A stretch of DNA of 64,000 bases. Source: Yoonia sp034652275 (GTDB lineage Bacteria; Pseudomonadota; Alphaproteobacteria; Rhodobacterales; Rhodobacteraceae). Within the stretch, counting starts at the first letter, position 1. Each line of letters begins with the position of its first letter. The notes under the pieces are model-generated. The model ran no database searches and had not been told where the DNA came from. It worked only from the letters and a program-made list of their open reading frames with translations. A program made the translations under genes and the position numbers. This document shows, in pieces, positions 8,766 to 16,692 of this stretch. The stretch is taken from positions 186,001-250,000 of the forward strand of contig NZ_JAXIWG010000003.1 of the NCBI RefSeq assembly GCF_034652275.1, written 5' to 3'.

Positions 8766-9976
8766 GCGGCCAGCAGCGCCTTCATATCGGTGGCAGGGTC
8801 GGTGATAAGTGCAGGATCAGGGCTGCGGCCCGCCTCGATCAGGCGCTTGCCGATCATGTAGTTGCGCGGGTCGTTCATCGCATCGACCGCCAGCAGGTCA
8901 CTGCCGCGATAATACCAATGCGACTGGCTGCCGGGCGCATCGCCCTTGCGCACATGCACATGGGTATAGCCCGTATTCAACCCCGCGATCTGTAACTTGC
9001 AATCATACTGATCCGACCAGAACCACGGCTTGGGCTGGTAGGGCAGGTCGCGGCCCATGATGTTCAGCGCCACCGCCTCGGCCTGATCAATCGCGTTGCC
9101 CACGCTTTCCAGACGGATGCGGAGCCCCTGAAACAGGCAGGACGCACAATCGCCCGCCGCCCAGATATGCGGGTCGGACGTGCGGCCGTGGCTGTCGGTG
9201 GTGATCCCGTTGTCCACATGTAGGCCCGCACTGTCGGCAAGGATCGTCGCAGGCGTGATCCCTGCGCCGACGATGGCGAAATCAATGCCGAGTTCGGTGC
9301 CATCGGTCAGCCGTGCCCCCGTCACACGGGTATCGCCCAGTAGCCGGTCCAGCCCCACGCCTTCGCGGATGGTCACGCCATGCGACCGGTGCAGCGCGCG
9401 GAAATAATCCGAGGTTTGCGGCGCCGCCACCCGTTGCAGGATACGGTCGGCCATTTCCACCAGCGTCACGCGCAACCCGCGCTTGGCCGCGACCGCCGCC
9501 GCCTCCAGCCCAATATAGCCACCGCCGACGATCAGCACCTGCCGTCCCGCGACAAGTTCGGGGGCCAGCGCATCGGCGTCAGCCAGATCGCGCATGGCAT
9601 AGACCCCGTCCAGATTGCCGCCGATCGCGGCGGGCAGGGTGCGCGGATGCGCGCCGGTGGTCAACACAAGCGCGTCATAAGCCACCGTCTCCTCGCCCGT
9701 CAGCGTGACGGTTTTCGCAGTCGGGTCGATGGCGACTACGCGGGTATCCAGACGCAGGGCGATATCCTGATCGGCGTAAAACTCCGCGGGCCGCAGATAG
9801 AGCCTTTCCTGCGTCATATCCCCAAGCAGATAGGCCTTTGACAAAGGCGGGCGCTGGTAGGGCGGCACCTTTTCGGCACCGATCAGCGTGATCGCGCCTG
9901 CGAACCCCTCGGCGCGCAATTTCGCCACAACCGAGGCGCCGGCCTGCCCTCCACCGACGACGACAACATGCGTCAT
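8762..9976 (-). CDS. FAD/NAD-dependent ferredoxin (rubredoxin-type) reductase
   Basis: 404 residues. VVVGGGQAGASVVAKLR is the N-terminal FAD dinucleotide fold, PPYQRPPLSKAYL is typical of rhodocoxin/putidaredoxin reductases, VLIVGGGYIGLEAAAVA is the NAD(P) site and HIWAAGDCA the second FAD motif. Such enzymes pass electrons from NAD(P)H to a 2Fe-2S ferredoxin that feeds a P450 or dioxygenase. No such partner lies in the window. The gene diverges from the peroxiredoxin gene and runs into rsmD with a four-base overlap. Confidence 0.9.
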   Translation of the reverse strand: MTHVVVVGGGQAGASVVAKLRAEGFAGAITLIGAEKVPPYQRPPLSKAYLLGDMTQERLYLRPAEFYADQDIALRLDTRVVAIDPTAKTVTLTGEETVAYDALVLTTGAHPRTLPAAIGGNLDGVYAMRDLADADALAPELVAGRQVLIVGGGYIGLEAAAVAAKRGLRVTLVEMADRILQRVAAPQTSDYFRALHRSHGVTIREGVGLDRLLGDTRVTGARLTDGTELGIDFAIVGAGITPATILADSAGLHVDNGITTDSHGRTSDPHIWAAGDCASCLFQGLRIRLESVGNAIDQAEAVALNIMGRDLPYQPKPWFWSDQYDCKLQIAGLNTGYTHVHVRKGDAPGSQSHWYYRGSDLLAVDAMNDPRNYMIGKRLIEAGRSPDPALITDPATDMKALLAA

Positions 9977-10064
9977 GAAACTGTTCCCTTGGTGTCACCA
10001 CTTGTTTTGCAGCACTCTATATGGGAAGCAATCGGCTATACAACGCGAAGAGGGGGCGAAAGCC

Positions 10065-10556
10065 ATGACAATCAAGACAGGCGATACACTACCGGATGCG
10101 ACATTTTTGCAGATGGGCGACAACGGGCCGGAATCAGTGACGCTGGCCGACAAGCTGAAGGGCCGCAAGGTCGTGATCTTCGGTCTGCCCGGGGCCTTTA
10201 CCGGCACCTGCACCACGGCCCATGTCCCGAGCTTCATGGTCACCTATGACGAGTTCATGGCCAAAGGCGTGGATGAAATCATCTGCGTGTCGGTCAACGA
10301 TCCTTTCGTGATGAAGGCATGGGGCGAAAGCACCCGCGCGACCGAAACCGGCATCACGATGCTGGCCGATGCCGAAAGCACCTTTACCACCGCCATCGGG
10401 ATGGATTTCAGCGCAGCCCCCGTGGGCTTCGTCAACCGCTCCAAGCGGTATGCGATGCTGGTCGAGGATGGCGTGGTCAAGATCCTGAACGTCGAGGCCG
10501 GACCGGGCCAGTGCGAGATTTCGGCAGGCGAAACCCTGCTGGCGGAACTGGGGTAA
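10065..10556 (+). CDS. Peroxiredoxin, Prx5 family
   Basis: Thiol peroxidase of 163 residues reducing H2O2 and organic peroxides. The start is ATG 10065, after the purine-rich AGAGGGGG; the longer frame upstream belongs to sequence opposite the FAD reductase. The peroxidatic cysteine is in GAFTGTCTTAHVP (Cys49). VNDPFVMKAWG and the C-terminal GPGQCEISAGETLL, carrying a second cysteine, fit the Prx5 group. It is probably cytosolic. It stands alone, followed by two short hairpins at 10559-10582 and 10587-10600. Confidence 0.93.
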   Translation: MTIKTGDTLPDATFLQMGDNGPESVTLADKLKGRKVVIFGLPGAFTGTCTTAHVPSFMVTYDEFMAKGVDEIICVSVNDPFVMKAWGESTRATETGITMLADAESTFTTAIGMDFSAAPVGFVNRSKRYAMLVEDGVVKILNVEAGPGQCEISAGETLLAELG

Positions 10557-10558
10557 GG

Positions 10559-10600
10559 GCGGACATTCACAGGAATGACCGCGCTTGAGGGGGAACCCTC
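10559..10600 (+). terminator. Two consecutive small hairpins after the peroxiredoxin gene
   Basis: GCGGACATTC/GAATGACCGC (9 of 10 pairs, loop ACAG) is followed by GAGGG/CCCTC (loop GGAA). Neither has a long T run, so termination efficiency is uncertain. Confidence 0.35.
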
Positions 10601-10779
10601 TTGCGGCAGCGGAACCGAGTAGAACAAGGGCTTCCGGAGATATCGTCGGGAGCATTCGCGTGCTGGGTGTCCGCTGTGCGGGACGGAGCAGACTTTCGCT
10701 GCGCTTGCGCCGGCGTCTGGTTTTCTAGGGTGGTCCATCCAGCGGCATTGTGATCTGCTTCGACGCACAGAAGGCAGGC

Positions 10780-11646
10780 ATGTATACAATCGTCAATGGA
10801 GCACGCATTTATTTCGACGTCGATGGCGAAGGGCTAGCACCCGACGGAGCAGTGATGCGGGAGAAACCAACCGTTGTCATGGTTCATGGCGGCCCAGGCG
10901 CAGATCACACCGTTTCAAAGCCATATTTCAGCCAACTCACAGATATTGCACAGGTGGTTTTCTATGATCATCGTGGGAATGGGCGCAGTTCCGGGGATGA
11001 TCCCAAGGAATGGAACCTCGCACAATGGGGCGATGATTTGCGCGGCCTGTGCGAAGCTTTAGGTATCGAGCGGCCGATTGTCATTGGGACTTCTTTTGGT
11101 GGCTTCGTGTCACTGGCCTATGCGACCCGCCATCCCGACCATGCTGCGGGTCTCGTGTTGATATCTACTGCAGCCAAGGTCGATTTTCATGAAGTCTACC
11201 AAGCTTTCGAACGCCTTGGCGGTCCTGAGATCGCAAAAATCGCGCAGGACTATTGGGACAATCCGACGGACGAGGGTAGAGCGCTCTACCGAGACCGCTG
11301 CGTGCCGCTTTATCAGCGCAGCCCATCTGCATCAACGGACTGGCTGTCCCGCATCCTTTGGCGGAATGAAACGGCGCTGCATTTCAATGGTCCGCATGCA
11401 GAGCATGGGCAGATGGATTTCCGAGGCGACCTACATCGGATTGCCTGCCCAGTTCTTCTTATGGTCGGTGACGAAGATCCAATTACGCCGCCGGTGTTTG
11501 CGGAGGTTATCTCCGACAGCCTGCCCAATAGCCAAGTGACTTATCATCGCTTTGCAGATTGTGGGCACGGCGTTATCTCAGACAAACCTGACGAAGCCTT
11601 GCAGGCTGTAAGGAGCTTTATCGAGCGTGTCGCAACAGAAACCTGA
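10780..11646 (+). CDS. Alpha/beta hydrolase, proline iminopeptidase-like
   Basis: About 288 residues from ATG 10780, which has AAGGCAGG just upstream; a GTG at 10750 is possible but lacks a good ribosome site. VMVHGGPGADH is the oxyanion-hole region, GTSFGG holds the nucleophile Ser, GDEDPITP the Asp, and DCGHG the His, giving a complete triad. The HGGPG motif is typical of prolyl aminopeptidases and related hydrolases. The substrate is unknown. The gene is visibly less GC-rich than its neighbours and is flanked by non-coding stretches with repeat-like character, suggesting recent acquisition. Confidence 0.88.
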   Translation: MYTIVNGARIYFDVDGEGLAPDGAVMREKPTVVMVHGGPGADHTVSKPYFSQLTDIAQVVFYDHRGNGRSSGDDPKEWNLAQWGDDLRGLCEALGIERPIVIGTSFGGFVSLAYATRHPDHAAGLVLISTAAKVDFHEVYQAFERLGGPEIAKIAQDYWDNPTDEGRALYRDRCVPLYQRSPSASTDWLSRILWRNETALHFNGPHAEHGQMDFRGDLHRIACPVLLMVGDEDPITPPVFAEVISDSLPNSQVTYHRFADCGHGVISDKPDEALQAVRSFIERVATET

Positions 11647-11763
11647 CCTTGGAGCAAGGTGCAGCATTGGTGACTCTGGGCTCAAAGCGGACGTTGAACG
11701 CCAAGCTTCGACTGCATTCATCTTTCCCATTCACCACGAAATACCGGGAAACGTGCCGCCTAT

Positions 11764-12600
11764 TCACTCCGCCGCACTCAGCACCGTGCGCGTCGGGAAA
11801 GGGATTTCCACACCGGCCGCATCCAGCGCCTCTTTTACCTGCCGCTTCATATCGGCCTGATACTGAAAGAAATCGCCGCTCGAACACCACACCCGCACCA
11901 GAAAATCGACCGAGAAATCGCCGAGGTTGTTGACCTGAATGAACGGCGCAGGCTCGGCCCACGACCGTGGGTCCGACAGGATCGTCGTGCGGATCGTCTC
12001 CTCGGCCAGTTTCAGGTCCGCGCCATAGCTGACGCCGAACACCCATTCCGCGCGACGGCTGTCATAGGCGGAATAGTTGACAATCGTATTGCCCCAGACC
12101 TGGCTGTTGGGAATGATGATCTGCACATTCGCGACCGAGGCCAGCTCGATGAAGTTGAGGTTGATTTCCTTGACCGTGCCCATCTGGCCGTTCACCTCGA
12201 CGAAATCACCCAGTTTCACGGGGCGGAAGAAGACGATCATCACACCCGCCGCGATGTTTGACAGCGTGCCTTGCAAGGCCAGACCGATGGCCAGACCGGC
12301 CGCACCGATGACGGCGACAAAGGATGTCGTCTGCACCCCGAAGGTGTTGAGAACGAACAGAAACGCAAAGCCGATGACGACATAACGGACGATATTGCCC
12401 AGGAAGCTGAACAAGGTGTCGTCCAGATGCCGGTTCATCTGGCCGACCCGCACCAAGCGTCCGCGCAACCAGCCGCCAATAATGAACCCGGTGATCAGGA
12501 TCAGGATCGCGGCTAGCACGCTGCCGAAGATCGAGACCAGAAACTCCAGCGTCAGCAGATCGGCAAGCGTGCGCCCGTTGATGATTTCGGTCGTCAGCAT
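11764..12600 (-). CDS. Small-conductance mechanosensitive channel, MscS family
   Basis: About 278 residues starting at ATG 12600, ten bases after the preceding gene's stop; the longer frame runs into that gene. Three membrane segments come first. The third is the Gly/Ala-rich pore helix (VIGAAGLAIGLALQGTLSN), followed by the beta domain (GDFVEVNGQMGTVKEI) and a C-terminal alpha/beta domain. MscS channels release solutes on hypo-osmotic shock. The short N terminus marks the minimal MscS type. It is likely cotranscribed with the pterin dehydratase and the acyltransferase upstream. Confidence 0.94.
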   Translation of the reverse strand: MLTTEIINGRTLADLLTLEFLVSIFGSVLAAILILITGFIIGGWLRGRLVRVGQMNRHLDDTLFSFLGNIVRYVVIGFAFLFVLNTFGVQTTSFVAVIGAAGLAIGLALQGTLSNIAAGVMIVFFRPVKLGDFVEVNGQMGTVKEINLNFIELASVANVQIIIPNSQVWGNTIVNYSAYDSRRAEWVFGVSYGADLKLAEETIRTTILSDPRSWAEPAPFIQVNNLGDFSVDFLVRVWCSSGDFFQYQADMKRQVKEALDAAGVEIPFPTRTVLSAAE

Positions 12601-12610
12601 GTTTTCCAAG

Positions 12611-12910
12611 TCAGCCCCCGGCGAGCGCGTCCATCTTGGCGCCCAGTTTGGTATCCAGCGCCGACAATCCGCCAGCGTCATGGGTCGTCAATGTCACCTC
12701 TACTGTTTTGTAGACATTCGACCATTCGGGGTGGTGATTCCATTTTTCCGCCCAAAGGGCAACCTTTGTCATGAATCCAAAGGCTTCGATGAAGTTGCGG
12801 AACACGAATTGTTTATGGATCGCGTCGCGCCCTTCGACCATCTGCCAGCCATTTGCCAGAAGGGGGGCAAGGTCGCTGTCGCGTTCGGATTGGGTCAGTG
12901 CGTCGGTCAT
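12611..12910 (-). CDS. phhB: 4a-hydroxytetrahydrobiopterin dehydratase (pterin carbinolamine dehydratase)
   Basis: A 99-residue protein of the PCD/DCoH family, which dehydrates 4a-hydroxytetrahydropterin to recycle the cofactor of aromatic amino acid hydroxylases. The family core HHPEWSNVYKTVEVTLTTHD is intact, including the catalytic His pair. No phenylalanine hydroxylase gene is in the window, so the partner must be elsewhere. It overlaps the upstream acyltransferase by four bases. Confidence 0.95.
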   Translation of the reverse strand: MTDALTQSERDSDLAPLLANGWQMVEGRDAIHKQFVFRNFIEAFGFMTKVALWAEKWNHHPEWSNVYKTVEVTLTTHDAGGLSALDTKLGAKMDALAGG

Positions 12911-14091
12911 TGTTGTTCTTCCCTGTCGGTTTTGCGGAACGGACCATAGCTGGTCAGCACCTCGATTTCATGATCCACCGCGTCGCGTTCGGCCACCAGA
13001 TAGCGGGCAATCGCATCGCAAAAGCCTGCATCCGCGAACCAGTGCAGCGAATGCACCGGCACCGGCAGATAGCCGCGCGCGAGCTTGTGTTCGCCCTGCG
13101 CCCCTGCCTCGACCCGCGCCATGCCATGGGCGATGGCAAAGTCGATGGCCTGATAATAGCACAGTTCGAAATGCAGGCAGGCGTGGTGTTCGGTACAGCC
13201 CCAGTACCGGCCAAATAACGTCTCGCGCCCGATAAAGTTCAGCGCGCCTGCGACAGGCACGCCATCGCGGATCGCGAGCACCATCAGTATGTCGTCCCGC
13301 AGGGTCTGGTGCGCAAAGTGGAAGAAATTGCGCGTCAGATACGGCGTGCCCCATTTGCGGTTGCCGGTGTCCTGATAGAATTGCCAGAACGCATCCCAGT
13401 GTTCCGGCTGGATCTGGTCGCCCGTCAGCGCCACGATCTGCCCGCCGAACCCCTGCGCTGTCTCGCGTTCCTTGCGGATGTTCTTGCGCTTGCGGCTGGA
13501 CAGGCTGGCAAGGAAATCGTCGAACCCGCCATAGCCTTCGTTGACCCAGTGAAACTGCTGCCCGATCCGCGATTGCAGGCCCATTTCGGCCCCCGCCAGT
13601 GCCTCGGCCTCGGTGCAGAAGGTTGCGTGCAGCGACGACAGGTTGTTATCAGCTGCGATCTGGACCGCGCCTTGGATCAGGGCCGCCATACCCACGGCCT
13701 CGAACCCCGGACGGGTCAGGAACCGCCGCCCTGTGGCTGGCGTGAACGGCACCGCGATCTGGAGTTTCGGGTAATACCGCCCGCCCGCGTTTTCATAAGC
13801 ATGCGCCCAGTTGTGATCGAAGATGTATTCGCCCTGACTATGCCCCTTGGCATAAAGCGGGGCAACGGCGATGATCTGGCCGTCCTGTTGCGCGGTCAGA
13901 TACCGCGGCTGCCAGCCCGTGCCCGGGCCAACGGAATAGCTGTCCTCCAGCGCCTTTAGAAAGCGGTGCGTTGTGAACGGGTCATTCGGGCGGCCGCTGT
14001 TGGCCTCGGGGCAGGCGCAGGCATCCCAATCGGCGGGGCTGATGCCGTTGATGCTGGCATGGGTAGTGATTTCGATCGCTGATCCGTCCAT
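12907..14091 (-). CDS. GNAT/FemAB-like acyltransferase (peptidogalycan biosynthesis family)
   Basis: 394 residues, matching the COG3146-type family annotated as peptidogalycan biosynthesis/recognition or GNAT N-acetyltransferase. Visible traits are the N-terminal NDPFTTHRFLKALEDS, RKRKNIRKERETAQGFG, and the C-terminal GVPVAGALNFIGRETLFGRYWGC and FELCYYQAIDFAI segments of the acyl-CoA fold. No signal peptide, so probably cytosolic. The true substrate is not established for this family. First gene of a minus-strand run with phhB and mscS. Confidence 0.85.
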   Translation of the reverse strand: MDGSAIEITTHASINGISPADWDACACPEANSGRPNDPFTTHRFLKALEDSYSVGPGTGWQPRYLTAQQDGQIIAVAPLYAKGHSQGEYIFDHNWAHAYENAGGRYYPKLQIAVPFTPATGRRFLTRPGFEAVGMAALIQGAVQIAADNNLSSLHATFCTEAEALAGAEMGLQSRIGQQFHWVNEGYGGFDDFLASLSSRKRKNIRKERETAQGFGGQIVALTGDQIQPEHWDAFWQFYQDTGNRKWGTPYLTRNFFHFAHQTLRDDILMVLAIRDGVPVAGALNFIGRETLFGRYWGCTEHHACLHFELCYYQAIDFAIAHGMARVEAGAQGEHKLARGYLPVPVHSLHWFADAGFCDAIARYLVAERDAVDHEIEVLTSYGPFRKTDREEQQ

Positions 14092-14121
14092 CTGCTTTAA
14101 CTGGAGGGCGCAGGGCGCGCG

Positions 14122-14874
14122 TCAAGCAAGATAACCCTCGAAGGTGACATTATCCGCGATTTCTCGGGCCTTCGCCTCGGCCATCGCGGACCGGATCGTC
14201 CAGCACAGGACAGGGGCGCCAGTCGCCTTGATCTCGGCCACGCGGGGGCGGGCCAGATCAAGCGCCTCGTGGCTGATGAAACAGGCGTCAACGCGGTCGT
14301 AATCGGGGATCTGGCGCAGATGGTCACACACAGCGCGGGTCAGTTCGGGCCAGAACACCGGATCATAGGCCGATGTGACCAGCCCGCGTGCAATGGCCGG
14401 GGCGAGGGCCCGGCAGGCCGCCATGCTGTGCGGGTTGAAGGACATCAGCGCCACGTCGCCTTTGTAATCCGCGAGCGCCGCGCAGGTCGCTTCTTCTAGA
14501 GGACCGACATCCGGCCCCATATTGCCATCCTGATCCTTGATCTCGATCAGCAGCGGCACCTGCCCTGCGACCAGCGCCAGAACATCCGCCAGCGCGGGGA
14601 TCGTGCCGGTGTCATCCTTCAGCGCGATCTGTTCCAGTTCGGCACGGCTGCGCGCACGCACCGGTCCGGTTTGCGCGGTCAGCCGGTCCAGCGTGTCGTC
14701 GTGAAACACCATAGCCTGCCCGTCACTGGACAGTTGCACGTCGATTTCGATGCCGTAACCGGCGGCAATCGCGGCCTTAATTGCGGCGATGGAGTTTTCC
14801 ACGCGCCCCGCCTTGCGGTCATGCAAGGCGCGGTGCGCGATAGGGCGGGACAGGAACGCTAAAGGCAGCATCAT
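14122..14874 (-). CDS. Glycerophosphodiester phosphodiesterase
   Basis: 250 residues, TIM-barrel GDPD domain. IAHRALHDRKAGRVENS holds the first catalytic His and the metal-binding Glu, IEIDVQLSSDGQAMVFHDD the remaining Glu/Asp/His, and LLIEIKDQ a further metal ligand. It hydrolyses glycerophosphodiesters to glycerol-3-phosphate and an alcohol. No signal peptide, so it resembles the cytosolic UgpQ type. Its start overlaps the end of the RidA gene by four bases. Confidence 0.94.
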   Translation of the reverse strand: MMLPLAFLSRPIAHRALHDRKAGRVENSIAAIKAAIAAGYGIEIDVQLSSDGQAMVFHDDTLDRLTAQTGPVRARSRAELEQIALKDDTGTIPALADVLALVAGQVPLLIEIKDQDGNMGPDVGPLEEATCAALADYKGDVALMSFNPHSMAACRALAPAIARGLVTSAYDPVFWPELTRAVCDHLRQIPDYDRVDACFISHEALDLARPRVAEIKATGAPVLCWTIRSAMAEAKAREIADNVTFEGYLA

Positions 14875-15332
14875 GCGATCTCGAAAATGCCTTCGATTTC
14901 GACGGCCACGCCAAAGGGCAAGCTTGCCGCACTGACGGCAGAGCGTGCATGGCGGCCTTTGTCGCCAAGGGCAGCAACCATGAAGTCGGAGGCGCCGTTG
15001 ATGACCTTGGGCTGGTCACCGAAATCGGGGGTCGAATTGACGAATCCCACCAGTTTGACCACCCGCACCAGCCGGTCGATATCACCTCCACAGGCGGCCT
15101 TGAGCTGTGCCAGCAGGCTGACCGCACAGGCGCGCGCGGCGGCGGCACCGGCCTCGACGTCCATGTCCACACCCAGTTTGCCTTTGATCATCCCATCCGC
15201 ATTGGCCGAGATTTGCCCCGACACATGCACCAGATTGCCTGTCTGCACGAAGGGCACGTAATTCGCCGCAGGGGCAGGGGCGTCGGGCAGGCTCACGCCC
15301 AGTTCGGCCAGACGGGTTTCGATCACGCTCAT
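14871..15332 (-). CDS. RidA/YjgF/TdcF-family protein
   Basis: 153 residues from ATG 15332, preceded by AAGGAG at ideal distance. This is the YjgF-like subgroup (COG0251) with FVQTGNLVHVSGQI near the N terminus and HARSAVSAASLPFGVAVEIE near the end. Classical RidA deaminates reactive enamine/imine intermediates of PLP enzymes. The Arg that binds the carboxylate is present in the HARSAV segment. It lies just downstream of the type I secretion genes, separated by about 55 bases, and is coupled to the phosphodiesterase. Confidence 0.92.
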   Translation of the reverse strand: MSVIETRLAELGVSLPDAPAPAANYVPFVQTGNLVHVSGQISANADGMIKGKLGVDMDVEAGAAAARACAVSLLAQLKAACGGDIDRLVRVVKLVGFVNSTPDFGDQPKVINGASDFMVAALGDKGRHARSAVSAASLPFGVAVEIEGIFEIA

Positions 15333-15387
15333 GTCACACTCCTTGGCTGTTTGGCCGGACGCTAGCGGGCAAAGCCGGACTGTGCAA

Positions 15388-16692
15388 TCACCGGTCGCGG
15401 AAGGCGCGGGTGAAATAATCCGCCAGCGGCTTGAGCAGGTAATCCAGCGGGCTGCGGTCGCCGGTGCGCACAAAAGCCTCGACCGGCATGCCGGGGATCA
15501 GGGTCAGGTCGGCAGGCAGGCGGTCGATCTGGCCGTCGTTCAACTGCACCTCGGCGCGGTAATAGGACACGCCGGTCGCGTCGTTCTGGAAGGCATCCGC
15601 CGACAAGAGCGTCACGCGCCCCGTCAGTTCCGGCGTGCGCCGCTGGTCAAAGGCGGAAAAGCGCAAGGTCACGTCCTGCCCGACAAAAATCTGGTCGATA
15701 TCGACCGCCTGCACCTGCGTCGCAATCACCAATGGGCGGTCCTGCGGGATCAGGTAAAGAACCGGATCGGCAGGCCGGATCACCGAGCGCGGTGCAAAGA
15801 CCTGCATGCCATAGACGATCCCCGACACGGGCGCGCGGATATCCAGCCGGTCAAGCTGACGCAGCAGGATCTGCCGGCGTTCGGCCAGTTCAAGCTGGTT
15901 GAATTGCAGGTCGCGCAGGCGGGTGATCGCCTCTTCGCGGCGGGAGGATGCAAGGCCGAGCACCTGAATTTCGATCTCGGTCATGCGTTCGGCGGCTTGG
16001 GCGGCCATCGCCGTCAACTCACCGACGCGACCTTGCAGGCTGGCCTGTTCGCGTTGCAGGGCCAGCACGCGGCCGGCCTGCGCCAGCCCGCGATCCAGCA
16101 GGCTTTGCTGGTCGGCCAGTTCGCGTGCGATCAGGTCCTGTTGGGTTTCAAGCGCAGTCTGCTGGGCGGTGATGCCGGTGATCTGGCTGGCGATCTGGGC
16201 ACGTTGCTGTGTCAGCTGTTCGACGGATTGCAGGCTGGTTTCCAGCCGCGCGGCAAACAGGCGGTCCTGCCCTTCCATCAGCTCGGCCGCCTCCGGCCTG
16301 TCGGAGGCCAGCAGCACGGGGTCAAATGTGAGGGCGGTTGCGTCATCGCGTTCCGCCTCAAGACGGGCGCGGCGGGCAAGGATTTCGAACAATTGCCCTT
16401 CGACGATGGACAGGTCCGATCGCAGATCGGTCGGGTCAAGCCGGATCAGCACGTCACCTTCCGCCACGCTGTCGCCTTCAACCACAAGGATTTCCGCGAC
16501 CACGCCGCCGAAGGGGTGCTGCACGACCTGCCGGTTGCGGTCCACCTCGATCTGGCCGCTGGAAATGACCGCGCCGTTGATCTGTGCCATGACCGACCAC
16601 GTGCCAAAGCCGCCGACCAGCACGGCCAGAGCCGCGACACCGATCACCATATATCGCCGGACAGGCCAGCCTGCGGGCTGTTTTGTGGTCAT
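15388..16692 (-). CDS. Type I secretion periplasmic adaptor, HlyD family
   Basis: 434 residues. A single membrane anchor near residues 13-32 is followed by a lipoyl-like half-motif, a long Gln/Glu/Arg-rich coiled coil (about 100-270), and the C-terminal beta barrel ending in PGMPVEAFVRTGDRSPLDYLLKPLADYF, the PrsE/HlyD signature. It bridges the inner-membrane ABC exporter and the outer-membrane TolC channel. It overlaps the ABC gene by four bases. No RTX substrate or TolC gene lies in the window. Confidence 0.94.
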   Translation of the reverse strand: MTTKQPAGWPVRRYMVIGVAALAVLVGGFGTWSVMAQINGAVISSGQIEVDRNRQVVQHPFGGVVAEILVVEGDSVAEGDVLIRLDPTDLRSDLSIVEGQLFEILARRARLEAERDDATALTFDPVLLASDRPEAAELMEGQDRLFAARLETSLQSVEQLTQQRAQIASQITGITAQQTALETQQDLIARELADQQSLLDRGLAQAGRVLALQREQASLQGRVGELTAMAAQAAERMTEIEIQVLGLASSRREEAITRLRDLQFNQLELAERRQILLRQLDRLDIRAPVSGIVYGMQVFAPRSVIRPADPVLYLIPQDRPLVIATQVQAVDIDQIFVGQDVTLRFSAFDQRRTPELTGRVTLLSADAFQNDATGVSYYRAEVQLNDGQIDRLPADLTLIPGMPVEAFVRTGDRSPLDYLLKPLADYFTRAFRDR

